Shown piece by piece: positions 53,930 to 61,844 of a stretch of DNA of 64,000 nucleotides. The stretch covers positions 248,001-312,000 of the forward strand of contig NZ_JACBXQ010000002.1 in the NCBI RefSeq assembly GCF_015863205.1. Reading direction: 5' to 3'. Position 1 is the stretch's first letter, and each line of letters opens with the position of its first letter. A program made the translations under genes and the position numbers. The notes below the pieces were generated by a model, which saw nothing but the letters and a program-made list of their open reading frames with translations, had not been told where the DNA came from and made no database searches. This DNA comes from Facklamia lactis (GTDB taxonomy: Bacteria; Bacillota; Bacilli; Lactobacillales; Aerococcaceae).

Positions 53930-54943
53930 TTAACTGTTGTTTTTATGAGCCATTTCAGCAGCTACATCGAAGATAATATCTTCCTGCCCACCTACTGTTT
54001 TGCGCTTACCACATTCTACTAATAAGTCTCTTGCATCTAATCCAAACTGTTCTGCAGCTCTTTTAGCATGAAGATTAAAGGAAGAATAAACACCTGCATA
54101 ACCTAAAGTAATCGAGTTCCGATCAATAATCTGTGGTGTCGTCATCATCGGACTCATAATATCTTCTGCAACGTCCATCATCTTATACAGATCGACTCCA
54201 GTCTTTACTCCCATTTTATCAAGGACAGCAATCATTACTTCAGTCTGAGTATTTCCTGCTCCCGCTCCAAGCGCTCTAGCAGATCCATCTAAAAAGCTAG
54301 CCCCTGCTTGATAAGCAGAAATGGTATTAGCCATTGCCAAGCCTAAATTGTTATGAGCATGAAACCCAATCGGTATTCCCATGTTTATAACTAAATTATG
54401 AACTCTTTCATACACACCATCTGGTAATAAAGCTCCCGCTGAATCCGTGACATATACTACATCTGCTCCATAAGATTCCATTAACCTAGCTTGTTCTAAT
54501 AATTTTTTAGGAGAGACCATGTGAGACATCATCAAGAAACCTACTACTTCCATGTGTAGCTCTTCTTTAGCAAATTTAATATGTTGTTTCGACACATCCG
54601 CTTCGGTACAATGAGTCGCCACTCTTACCATTTCAGCTCCTGCAGCATGTGCTTGCTTTAAATCTTCTACTGTTCCTACCCCAGGAAGTAAGAGACAGGC
54701 AATTTTGGAGTGGGTAGCATTCTCCTTGGCTATTCGAATCAAATCAATATCATAAACTTTACTATAACCATACTGAATAGACGATCCCCCGACCCCATCA
54801 CCATGAGAAACTTCAATATAAGGGATATTAGCCCCGTCTAATCCTTTCACAATTTCAGCAACTTGTTCTTTGGTGTATTGATGCTTGACAGCATGTGAAC
54901 CATCCCGTAAAGCAACTTCTACTACCGTAACTTCTCTTGTCAA
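53930..54943 (-). CDS. 4-hydroxy-2-oxovalerate aldolase
   Basis: This 337-residue class II aldolase of the DmpG/MhpE family splits 4-hydroxy-2-oxopentanoate into pyruvate and acetaldehyde. Features are VEVALRDGSHAVKHQYT with catalytic Arg-Asp, the metal-binding PIGFHAHNNLGLAMAN and a C-terminal communication domain (about 275-337). The N-terminal start at 54943 abuts the dehydrogenase stop. DmpG and DmpF enzymes form a complex that channels acetaldehyde, which the gene order supports. Confidence 0.95.
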   Translation of the reverse strand: MTREVTVVEVALRDGSHAVKHQYTKEQVAEIVKGLDGANIPYIEVSHGDGVGGSSIQYGYSKVYDIDLIRIAKENATHSKIACLLLPGVGTVEDLKQAHAAGAEMVRVATHCTEADVSKQHIKFAKEELHMEVVGFLMMSHMVSPKKLLEQARLMESYGADVVYVTDSAGALLPDGVYERVHNLVINMGIPIGFHAHNNLGLAMANTISAYQAGASFLDGSARALGAGAGNTQTEVMIAVLDKMGVKTGVDLYKMMDVAEDIMSPMMTTPQIIDRNSITLGYAGVYSSFNLHAKRAAEQFGLDARDLLVECGKRKTVGGQEDIIFDVAAEMAHKNNS

Positions 54944-55840
54944 TTATCCCACCTTCCCCTCTCTAGCTATCATGTCTTTGGCCATCTCTTCTGCTACCCC
55001 CAAAGCTGAAGCAGTCATGATATCCAAATTTCCAGAATAGACTGGTAAATAATCGCCTGCTCCTTCCACTTCCACAAAAACAGTGACGATATTCTGGTTA
55101 ATTACAGGCTTAGTTCTTAAACGATAACCTGGAACAATCTTTTGAATTTCTTTTTCACGCTTCAAAATAGCGTCTTCAACTTTCTGAGGATCAAACGCGC
55201 CCTTAATTTGACAATAAATAGTATCCCTCATTAAAATAGGAGGTTCAGCGGGATTCAGAATAATAATCGCTTTACCTTTATCAGCTCCTCCTACTTTTTC
55301 CAAGGCTAAAGCTGTCGTTTCAGTAAATTCATCAATATTGGCCCGTGTTCCAGGACCTGCGGACTGAGAAGAAATAGTCGCAACGATTTCAGCATACTCA
55401 ACATCCGCTACATCATTAACAGCCGCAACAATTGGGGTTGTAGCTTGCCCCCCACAAGTAATCATATTTACATTCGTTTCTTTTATGTGATCTTTCAAAT
55501 TGACTGTGGGAGAAGTGAAAGGGCCTAAGGCAGCTGGTGTTAAATCAATCATTCTAATGCCCAATTCTTGAACGACTTCATTATTATGTTGATGAGCCCC
55601 CGCAGAAGTAGAATCAAAAATAATCTCGGGTCTTTTTGTCTCCTCCATGTCATAAATTCCATCGATCCCATTATCAAAAGTAACTAATCCATTCTCCCTT
55701 GCTAATTTCATGCCACGAGAATGTTGATCGATTCCAAACATTGCCACTAATTCAATCACATCGGATCGCATAAGCTTCATCATTAAATCTGATCCAATAT
55801 TACCAGGTCCAATGATCCCAGCTCTAATTTTTCTAGCCAT
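54944..55840 (-). CDS. Acetaldehyde dehydrogenase (acylating)
   Basis: This 298-residue enzyme of the DmpF/MhpF family converts acetaldehyde, NAD and CoA to acetyl-CoA. The N-terminal GIIGPGNIGSDLMMKLM binds NAD, the catalytic cysteine is in NMITCGGQATTP, and DSTSAGAHQHN is another family segment. It stops directly before the aldolase start at 54943 and follows the hydratase by 14 bases. Tight coupling with the aldolase fits the substrate-channelling complex. Confidence 0.95.
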   Translation of the reverse strand: MARKIRAGIIGPGNIGSDLMMKLMRSDVIELVAMFGIDQHSRGMKLARENGLVTFDNGIDGIYDMEETKRPEIIFDSTSAGAHQHNNEVVQELGIRMIDLTPAALGPFTSPTVNLKDHIKETNVNMITCGGQATTPIVAAVNDVADVEYAEIVATISSQSAGPGTRANIDEFTETTALALEKVGGADKGKAIIILNPAEPPILMRDTIYCQIKGAFDPQKVEDAILKREKEIQKIVPGYRLRTKPVINQNIVTVFVEVEGAGDYLPVYSGNLDIMTASALGVAEEMAKDMIAREGKVG

Positions 55841-55854
55841 TTTTTCACCACTCC

Positions 55855-56643
55855 CTATTCAAAGATAATTGAGACCTCACCTAAATTTTCTGTAAATTGA
55901 CAAACGAATTTATCTCCAGATTTAGCCGGAACAGCCGCTGATAATGCCCCTGCCAAAATAACTTCACCCGCTTGAAGTTTAATTCCATAATCGTGAAGTT
56001 TATTAGCTAGCCAAGCCACACAATAGGCTGAATCGCCTAAAACATCTGCTCCTGTACCGCTATTTATTAATTCCGAATTTTTATATAAGTCCATTTTCAC
56101 TCCAATTCGATCTAGATCGTTAGGACTAAATTTATTCTTTCCCAAAATATAAAATGCTGAGGAACCATTATCTGCTACTGTATCTTCAAGCTTTATTCTC
56201 CAATCAGCGATGCGACTATCAACGATTTCAATCGCTGCCACAATATAGTCAGTCGCCCTTAATACCTGGTCAACCGTTACTCCTGGACCGGTTAGATCTT
56301 CTTTTAGGACAAAAGCTAGTTCACCTTCCACCCGCGCTTGCAATACTTGCTTCTTCTTGATGATAGGATTCTGAGGATCCACTACCATCTCTTCAAATAA
56401 ATGCCCATAGTCTGGTTCATTCACTCCAAGTGATTCTTGCATCGCTTTCGATGTTAAGCCTATTTTTTTTCCTACAATCTTATGCCCTTGGTCTAATTTT
56501 TTGGTGACAAATTCCAGTTGTACAGCGTATGCATCATCAACTGTCAAGTCAGGTTCCATCTGAGTTAAGGGTTCAATCGCTTCAAGCGTTTCATATACAG
56601 AAAGAAGTCTCTCTGATAGAAAATCAATTCTACTTTTCTCCAT
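55855..56643 (-). CDS. 2-oxopent-4-enoate hydratase (MhpD/DmpE-like)
   Basis: This 262-residue member of the fumarylacetoacetase-like hydratase/decarboxylase group hydrates 2-oxopent-4-enoate to 4-hydroxy-2-oxovalerate. Family features are GKKIGLTSKAMQESLGV, the metal-binding RVEGELAFVL with acidic residues, AAIEIVDSRIADW and GAALSAAVPA-type motifs (here ILAGALSAAVPAKSGD). The related oxalocrotonate decarboxylase DmpH is similar, so either role is possible. I chose the ATG at 56643, six bases after GGAGG, not 56661. It is the first gene of the cluster and is divergent from iclR. Confidence 0.85.
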   Translation of the reverse strand: MEKSRIDFLSERLLSVYETLEAIEPLTQMEPDLTVDDAYAVQLEFVTKKLDQGHKIVGKKIGLTSKAMQESLGVNEPDYGHLFEEMVVDPQNPIIKKKQVLQARVEGELAFVLKEDLTGPGVTVDQVLRATDYIVAAIEIVDSRIADWRIKLEDTVADNGSSAFYILGKNKFSPNDLDRIGVKMDLYKNSELINSGTGADVLGDSAYCVAWLANKLHDYGIKLQAGEVILAGALSAAVPAKSGDKFVCQFTENLGEVSIIFE

Positions 56644-56693
56644 TACCTTCCTCCCTCTCATAGAAGATTTGCCGTTCTTATGTCATAAATATA

Positions 56694-56721
56694 CAAACTT
56701 TGTAACCCTTTTCATAGTTTG
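56694..56721. promoter_or_regulatory. Possible operator in the iclR-catabolic intergenic region
   Basis: The inverted repeat CAAACT (56694-56699) and AGTTTG (56716-56721), separated by 16 bases, lies just upstream of the catabolic operon, where an IclR site would be expected. Short arms and wide spacing make this tentative. Confidence 0.3.
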
Positions 56722-56776
56722 ATTCCCGCTTAACAGAACTTTTATTTTAATCAAAGATTTTTTTATCACAATAAGG

Positions 56777-56782
56777 TATAAT
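56777..56782 (+). promoter_or_regulatory. -10 element of the iclR regulator
   Basis: TATAAT in the divergent region, with no strong -35. The start codon at 56892 would leave a leader of about 100 bases containing both cre-like sites. Confidence 0.5.
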
Positions 56783-56788
56783 AACCAA

Positions 56789-56802
56789 TGTAAACGTTTT
56801 TA
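56789..56802 (+). promoter_or_regulatory. Candidate cre site just downstream of the iclR -10
   Basis: TGTAAACGTTTTTA matches the TGWNANCGNTNWCA consensus at 13 of 14 positions and covers the expected transcription start, a repressive position for CcpA. Confidence 0.5.
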
Positions 56803-56838
56803 TTATCATGTTTTTTGAAGCCTTTTTATTTTTCTTGG

Positions 56839-56853
56839 TTAAGCGTTTCCAAA
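56839..56853 (-). promoter_or_regulatory. Second, weaker cre-like site in the iclR leader
   Basis: On the minus strand TTGGAAACGCTTAAC keeps the TGnAAnCG core but departs from consensus at the 3' end. It could act as a roadblock for iclR transcription. Tentative. Confidence 0.3.
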
Positions 56854-56891
56854 CTGTATTGTCCCTTTATGTGAAACAACAGGAGGTAAAT

Positions 56892-57665
56892 ATGACTGAA
56901 AAAAAAGATAGCGGAATCTTAGATTCGGTCTCAAATGCATTAAGAATATTGAAAAGTTATTCTCATTCACAACCTGTCAAAAGGGTGAATGATATAGCAA
57001 AAGAATTGAATGTTTCTAAGTCAACAGCCAGTCGTTTAGTCAAAACCTTAGCAGCAGAAGGCTTTTTAACTAAGGATACAGAAAGTGCTGGCTATCGCTT
57101 AGGTAAAATGACCCTTACCTTAGGTGGGATATTTGCTAATTCAAATGAAATTTATCGCGAAATGGGACCTGTGCTCAACGAAATTGTATCTGAAACGAAA
57201 GAAAGCGCTCATCTTGCCGTCATAATCGAAAAAGAACTCGTCTATTTAATGAAATATGTGGGCCCTTATTATGCAGATACAAAAATAGATATTGGAGAGA
57301 CAAATCCTTTACATGCTACTAGTTCTGGAAAAGTACTCTTAGCATATGGAGATTCAAACCGAATAAATGAAATTAAAAAAGAAGGATTAGATGCCTATAC
57401 CGAACATACGATCACCAATCCCATACTCTTCGAAAAAGAACTACTCAAAATTAGACGGAATGGTTACGCCGTAAGTATGGAAGAATATACCTATCATAAT
57501 TTTTCAATTGCTGCACCTGTTTTTAATATTGATGGTGAAGTCGTTTGTGCCATCGGAATGGCAGCTCCTACCTCGCGATTAAAACAAAATAAACTCCCAA
57601 ATTTGATAAAAATTATCGTCAATGGAAGTAAAATTGCTTCAGAATTATTAGGCTGGGATGGTTAA
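56892..57665 (+). CDS. IclR family transcriptional regulator
   Basis: This 257-residue regulator has an N-terminal winged helix (about 10-70, with VNDIAKELNVSKSTASRLVKTL) and a GAF-like effector-binding domain (about 85-255), including HATSSGKVLLAYG and FSIAAPVFNIDGEVVCAIG. Such proteins often control aromatic catabolism as activators or repressors. It is divergent from the meta-cleavage cluster. The start is the ATG at 56892 with AGGAGG upstream; the ORF extension to 56808 lies in the leader. Confidence 0.9.
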   Translation: MTEKKDSGILDSVSNALRILKSYSHSQPVKRVNDIAKELNVSKSTASRLVKTLAAEGFLTKDTESAGYRLGKMTLTLGGIFANSNEIYREMGPVLNEIVSETKESAHLAVIIEKELVYLMKYVGPYYADTKIDIGETNPLHATSSGKVLLAYGDSNRINEIKKEGLDAYTEHTITNPILFEKELLKIRRNGYAVSMEEYTYHNFSIAAPVFNIDGEVVCAIGMAAPTSRLKQNKLPNLIKIIVNGSKIASELLGWDG

Positions 57666-57681
57666 TAGAATAAAAACATAA

Positions 57682-57733
57682 AAAATGAAGTGCCCCTTGT
57701 ATCAAAGTATAGATACAAGGGGCACTTCATTTT
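57682..57733. terminator. Strong bidirectional terminator between iclR and the LPxTG gene
   Basis: A perfect 22-base stem (arms 57682-57703 and 57712-57733) with an 8-base loop, A-rich on the left flank and T-rich on the right, insulates the two converging genes. Confidence 0.9.
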
Positions 57734-57742
57734 AAATCTTTT

Positions 57743-59221
57743 TTACTTAACTGTTCGATGTTTTTTTCTTAATAATACAAAACCAATAGCTCCTACCACC
57801 ATACTCACGATCACTAAAAAGCCAGTATTTTCTTCACCAGTATCTGGTAAGATAGCTGTCGGGTGCTTGGTTTCAGCGTCAACACGAGAAGTTGTTGTTT
57901 CAACAATCACTTTATCTGGTTGTTTTCTCGTTAATTGATATTCACTCACTAAACGATCCGCCAAGGCTGAAAAGTTTTCTTGATTATTATGGTCAGAAAA
58001 AATCATGAATTCTTCCCATAATAGAATTTGACTTCCTAATTCTGCTAATTCATCCGCATTTAAACCATGTTTATTGACTAATTCATTTGTAATGCGATCG
58101 ACTTCTGATTGAAAGACTTCTGGATAATCAGCTAATAATTTATTAAATAGAGCACTAGGATCGCCCCCTTCAGAGTTCTCCATAATATCCTTTATCGCAT
58201 TGTCTAATTGTTCATCAGAAAATTGATCTAATTGTCCTTGCGTGATAGGCGTCCCATTGATTAACTCCTTACGAATCGCAGCTGAATCATCAGTAGGTTT
58301 GTCTTCTTCAGCTAATTTAACACCTTCTTCTTTCACCAAGAGATCCGCTAAAGTCTCAAAATCTTCTTTATCGTTCTCTTCATACACTTCGAATTCTCTC
58401 CATAAGAGAATAGAAGACTCTAAGTTTTTCAAGCTTTCCTCATCTAAGTCGTGATGGTCAATTAATTCTGTTTGAATTCGCTCAATTTCATCTTCAAATA
58501 CTTTTGGATACGTCTCTAATAATCGATCAAAAACAGTAGCAGGATCTCCTCCATTTTGATTCACTTCTTCAGATAAATCAATTAGAATCTGATCATCAAT
58601 TTGATCTAATTGGGCTTGGGTAATAGGTGTATCACTAAGCAGTACTGAACGAATATCATCAATCTCAGTTTCTTCTCGACTAGCTAATCCCTGAGCGACT
58701 AACTCATCTGCTAAAGCTTTAATATCTTCTCGATGATTCTCTTCAAAGATCATATATTCTTTCCATAAAAGAGTAGAACTTTCAATTTCTTGAACTTCTT
58801 CTGCTACTAATCCTTGGCCATCGATTAGCGCCTCTTGAATACGCGTCACTTCAGGACTAAAAACTTCCGGTTTAGCTTTAAGTAACCAATCATAAACGGT
58901 TCCAATATCTCCTCCTGTTGGAACTGTCGCTTGGATATCCTCCGTTACCGCCTTAAGATCCTCATCAGTCAATTGGTCTAACTGTTCCTGAGTCATAGGA
59001 GTAGCCTCAATTAATCCTTGGCGCAAAACATCGTAATCAAGAGCTTCTTCCGTTGTTTCTTCCCCATTTACAACAGTTGTAGTGGTACTCTCTTCTGGAC
59101 TCGTTTCAGTTTGAGCGTAGATAGGTTGCACTGGTACAATAGAATTTGATAACGGCACCACTAATGATGCTGATAAGACAAGCGCACTTGCAGATAATAG
59201 ACTAAATAATTGACGTTTCAT
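57743..59221 (-). CDS. LPxTG cell-wall-anchored protein with three tandem repeats
   Basis: This 492-residue surface protein has a signal peptide (about 1-36, cleavage near IYA before QTET), a threonine-rich stretch, three acidic repeats of about 110 residues with a period of about 125 (near 66-177, 190-298 and 317-428), and a sorting signal LPDTG at 458-462. A hydrophobic helix and the tail RKKHRTVK follow. Each repeat carries TP-TQ-QLDQ, GGD, P-VF-E and LLWKE-like blocks. It should be attached to peptidoglycan by sortase. I do not recognise the repeat; a binding or adhesion role is only a guess. AGGAGG precedes the ATG at 59221. Confidence 0.85.
   Translation of the reverse strand: MKRQLFSLLSASALVLSASLVVPLSNSIVPVQPIYAQTETSPEESTTTTVVNGEETTEEALDYDVLRQGLIEATPMTQEQLDQLTDEDLKAVTEDIQATVPTGGDIGTVYDWLLKAKPEVFSPEVTRIQEALIDGQGLVAEEVQEIESSTLLWKEYMIFEENHREDIKALADELVAQGLASREETEIDDIRSVLLSDTPITQAQLDQIDDQILIDLSEEVNQNGGDPATVFDRLLETYPKVFEDEIERIQTELIDHHDLDEESLKNLESSILLWREFEVYEENDKEDFETLADLLVKEEGVKLAEEDKPTDDSAAIRKELINGTPITQGQLDQFSDEQLDNAIKDIMENSEGGDPSALFNKLLADYPEVFQSEVDRITNELVNKHGLNADELAELGSQILLWEEFMIFSDHNNQENFSALADRLVSEYQLTRKQPDKVIVETTTSRVDAETKHPTAILPDTGEENTGFLVIVSMVVGAIGFVLLRKKHRTVK
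57938..59026 (-). repeat. Region encoding three ~110-residue protein repeats, period about 125 residues
   Basis: Repeat units lie at about 58691-59026, 58328-58654 and 57938-58273. The block TQxQLDQ recurs at residues 77, 201 and 327. The nucleotide copies have diverged, which points to an old duplication rather than a recent slipped-strand expansion. Confidence 0.8.
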
Positions 59222-59283
59222 TTTTAATTCCTCCTCTTAACTTAAATAAATTATAACGTTTAAGTGTGAAGAAAATATGCCCT

Positions 59284-59306
59284 AAAAACGAATTTGTATC
59301 CGTTTT
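59284..59306 (-). terminator. Likely terminator of the DUF1697 gene
   Basis: On the minus strand AAAACG and CGTTTT form a short stem followed by TTTTTAGG. It is weaker than the other terminators. Confidence 0.45.
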
Positions 59307-59313
59307 TCAGTGA

Positions 59314-59856
59314 TCAATCTTCGTTTAAAAGTTGAATAATTTTTGTATAGGTTTTGCCATTCCGAATTGTAATGTGAGGATAAAGAGGTGCTTTTAATAA
59401 TTTCTGATGGTAAGCCGTTTTAAAAAATGATGCTTCATTTTGTTTAGCCCAAAAAGTTGCGTATTCTCCTATGTATACTGCTTCTTCATTCAATTTAATT
59501 TCTTCAACAAAGTCTTGCATGGCCATTTTTTGATCGTCATTTGTATAGAACAATACATCCTTACGAGCAAAATCAGCTTGCCACCAATCAGGTAGGTTTA
59601 AATTCTGATTCAGTAATTCTTCCCGCTCATACAAAGCAAAAGGAATGGAAAATTCATAGGTAGATTGTAAGAAGATCGTAACTTCATTCCTCAAGATCTT
59701 TTTATCCTTCTCTGAATAAAAAAATAAATTGCCACTATTAATATAAGAAGAGACACGGTGATAGCCTAAACTTTTCAAAGAGTTTTTGAGTTCGCTCATG
59801 ACCACTTTATGTTTTCCCCCTACATTGACTCCTCTTAACAACAAAACATAATACAT
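59314..59856 (-). CDS. DUF1697 domain protein
   Basis: This 180-residue cytoplasmic protein of the DUF1697 family has YVLLLRGVNVGGKHKVVMSEL at the N-terminus and SSYINSGNLFF. The C-terminal ITIRNGKTYTKIIQLL also fits. The function is unknown, although it is widespread in Bacillota and Actinobacteria. The start is the ATG at 59856, with GGGGG upstream; a TTG at 59874 is an in-frame alternative. It appears monocistronic. Confidence 0.85.
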   Translation of the reverse strand: MYYVLLLRGVNVGGKHKVVMSELKNSLKSLGYHRVSSYINSGNLFFYSEKDKKILRNEVTIFLQSTYEFSIPFALYEREELLNQNLNLPDWWQADFARKDVLFYTNDDQKMAMQDFVEEIKLNEEAVYIGEYATFWAKQNEASFFKTAYHQKLLKAPLYPHITIRNGKTYTKIIQLLNED

Positions 59857-59977
59857 AAAGAGCCCCCTATTCAATTAATTGTATATTTTCAATATACAGT
59901 ATCACAAATTGATAACCAAACCAGATACATCTTTTAAAGCAAGGAGAAATTATTAAGTTTTTAATACACAACATACA

Positions 59978-60006
59978 TTGTAATGCGATGTATATCGTGA
60001 TACAAT
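59978..60006 (+). promoter_or_regulatory. Promoter of the DUF2812-PadR unit
   Basis: TTGTAA (59978-59983), a 17-base spacer and TACAAT (60001-60006) with a TGA extension precede the unit by about 48 bases. The spacer contains one of the repeated candidate operators. Confidence 0.6.
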
Positions 60007-60035
60007 ATAAGCAAATAGATCGAGATGCGATATAC
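59983..60035 (+). promoter_or_regulatory. Candidate PadR operator pair
   Basis: ATGCGATGTATATCG at 59983-59997 and ATGCGATATAC at 60025-60035 share an ATGCGATRTA core. One lies between the -35 and -10 and the other downstream of the start point, an arrangement that would allow autorepression by the PadR protein encoded at the end of the unit. Confidence 0.4.
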
Positions 60036-60053
60036 TAAACAGGAGGGATTTCA

Positions 60054-60611
60054 ATGAAAACGATTATTCGTTGTCGTTTTTACAATGTTTTTCAATATGA
60101 TTTAGAAGAAAAATTCTTGGCAGATATGCACCGTAAAGGGTATGTTTTTGAAGAAATAAGTTTCCCAACTATTTACACTTTTAGTAAACGTTCTCCTGAA
60201 GAAATGACTTATAAATTAGAATTTAACCGCAAAATCGATGATTAAGCTAATTATATCTAGCTCATGAAAGATTATGGTTGGGAATATGTTGGAACCTTCC
60301 TTGAATATTCCTACTTTCGCAGGTCTAAAGATGATCAACAATCAGAAGACTTTTATACCGACAAAGAATCTCAGCTTGATCATCTTAATAAAATATTATG
60401 GAAACGATTTATACCTATTTGTTTATATGTTATATTTTATCTTCTCGTCCTCTCAGGTTTAGATCCTGAATCACATTTCACTCTAGCCCTTTTTAATATT
60501 TTTGACTCAATTTTTTGGATTTATCTGATAATCTTAGTTTTTTTAATCTTTGATTATTTCAGACTCAAACGTAAGTTCACTGGAGATGTTGATCATGACC
60601 AACAAAAATAA
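60054..60611 (+). pseudogene. DUF2812 membrane protein gene interrupted by two in-frame stops
   Basis: The reading frame from 60054 is that of a DUF2812 protein: FYNVFQYDLEEKFLADMHRKGY, then KDYGWEYVGTFLEYSYFRR, then two transmembrane segments and a basic tail. It contains TAA at 60243-60245 and TAG at 60255-60257, with no frame change between the halves, giving pieces of 63 and 115 residues. The second piece has an ATG at 60264 but no ribosome binding site. Both stops are one C-to-T change from glutamine codons. It is upstream of and overlaps padR. It could be dead, or the pieces might be separate products. Confidence 0.7.
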
Positions 60612-60906
60612 ATTAGATAAGAAATATGCGCCTATGACCGAAACTGCTTTCTATATCTTGCTCAATTTAAAAAAAGAAAACCATGGCTATAATATTACAA
60701 AAGAAGTTCTTGAATTGACCAATGAGGAGGTCCACATAGGCGCCGGAACCATGTATGGCAGCTTAGGAAAATTTGAAAAAGATGGTTTGATTCAACAAAC
60801 CAAGTTAGAAGAGAACCGCAAATACTATACGCTCACTGACTTAGGCCGATATTATCTAGAAAAAGAAATCATGCGAATTAAGCGTGTCTATCAAAACATA
60901 CAATAA
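60595..60906 (+). CDS. PadR family transcriptional regulator
   Basis: This 103-residue winged-helix protein has the PadR fold: PMTETAFYILLNLKKENHGYNITKEV, the recognition region HIGAGTMYGSLGKFEKDGLI and the C-terminal LTDLGRYYLEKEIMRI. The ATG at 60595 has GGAG nine bases upstream and overlaps the DUF2812 gene by 17 bases. PadR-DUF2812 pairs are common in Bacillota, where the regulator usually controls the membrane partner. A strong terminator follows at 60905-60956. Confidence 0.88.
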   Translation: MTNKNKLDKKYAPMTETAFYILLNLKKENHGYNITKEVLELTNEEVHIGAGTMYGSLGKFEKDGLIQQTKLEENRKYYTLTDLGRYYLEKEIMRIKRVYQNIQ

Positions 60907-60956
60907 TAACAGCATCCCTCAAGTCATCATTTTAATTGAGGGATGCTGTTATTTAG
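60905..60956 (+). terminator. Terminator of the DUF2812-PadR unit
   Basis: An 18-base stem (arms 60905-60922 and 60936-60953) with a 13-base loop, followed by TTAGT. Confidence 0.8.
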
Positions 60957-61136
60957 TATATATAAAACCACCTTCTCCAAAGATATAGAATTAGACAAAC
61001 TGACGCTTAAAAGTTTTACAAAAAACGTTTATTTTTAGACCTTACAATCATTTTAAACAGACAGTCGAAACTTTATAAAATTTTCAATTCCCCCGCTCTT
61101 TATTCCTATCTACACTTGCTCCATTTATTTTCCCAC

Positions 61137-61679
61137 TCAAATAAGAAAGTATTTTTTAATATCATTTTTATTATCGATCCAATAACGTCTTACCCAGACA
61201 CCTTTAACCAATCGCTTATCTTCCAGCTGTCCTCCAGCCTTTTCAATCACTTTTGCCGAGGCTATATTATGATCGGCACATGTCACCAATACTTTGTCTA
61301 TTCCTTTATCCTGCGCCACTCCTAATGCATATTGTAAAAGTTCAAATGCAATTCCTTGTTGACGATAGTGGGGATGGACGACATAACCAATATGTCCCCC
61401 AGAATGAAGCAAATAGTCATTCAATGATAAACGCAAATTAACAAGTCCTACTATTCTGCTATCTGCAAACGCCAGATACTGCAAAAGAGGGACGCGACCC
61501 GCAGGGAGGTTATTCCCCTGAGCATAGTCTTGCATCTCTTGAATCCATTGCTTAAGATTATTTTGATAACGATTAAGAGAGTTTGTCCCCGCAATCCATG
61601 ATCCATCATTAGGATATGTTTCTAAGAACTCGAGTAAATAATTTTCATCTTGAAATTCAGGTAACTTAAATGTCAACAT
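61137..61679 (-). CDS. GNAT family N-acetyltransferase
   Basis: This 180-residue acetyltransferase-fold protein has an acetyl-CoA-binding stretch HIGYVVHPHYRQQGIAFELL and DHNIASAKVIEKAGG, typical of the RimJ/RimL-like GNAT group. The C-terminal RRYWID is also usual. AGAGGTGA lies upstream of the ATG at 61679. It is alone on its strand between a PadR unit and an ABC exporter. The substrate is unknown. Confidence 0.82.
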   Translation of the reverse strand: MLTFKLPEFQDENYLLEFLETYPNDGSWIAGTNSLNRYQNNLKQWIQEMQDYAQGNNLPAGRVPLLQYLAFADSRIVGLVNLRLSLNDYLLHSGGHIGYVVHPHYRQQGIAFELLQYALGVAQDKGIDKVLVTCADHNIASAKVIEKAGGQLEDKRLVKGVWVRRYWIDNKNDIKKYFLI

Positions 61680-61844
61680 GCGCTCACCTCTTCATCTTTT
61701 CTATCATATTTACGGCTCTTACGGCTTTTTATATCAGAAAAATCATAACACGAATTTAGAAACTATTGATAATTAATTAAGATTTCATTGAAAAACACTT
61801 GATAAGATCAAACTATCAATAAAATATTAAAAAGGAGTTTAAAA

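Noticed and set aside
60274-60462. 62-residue frame within the second half of DUF2812
   Set aside because: It is a frame-shifted shadow of the DUF2812 sequence with no family similarity.
61765-61821. TTGATA-N9-TATCAA dyad upstream of the BcrA-like gene as an operator
   Set aside because: The arms are only six bases and AT-rich, so chance occurrence is likely. It may still include a poor promoter.
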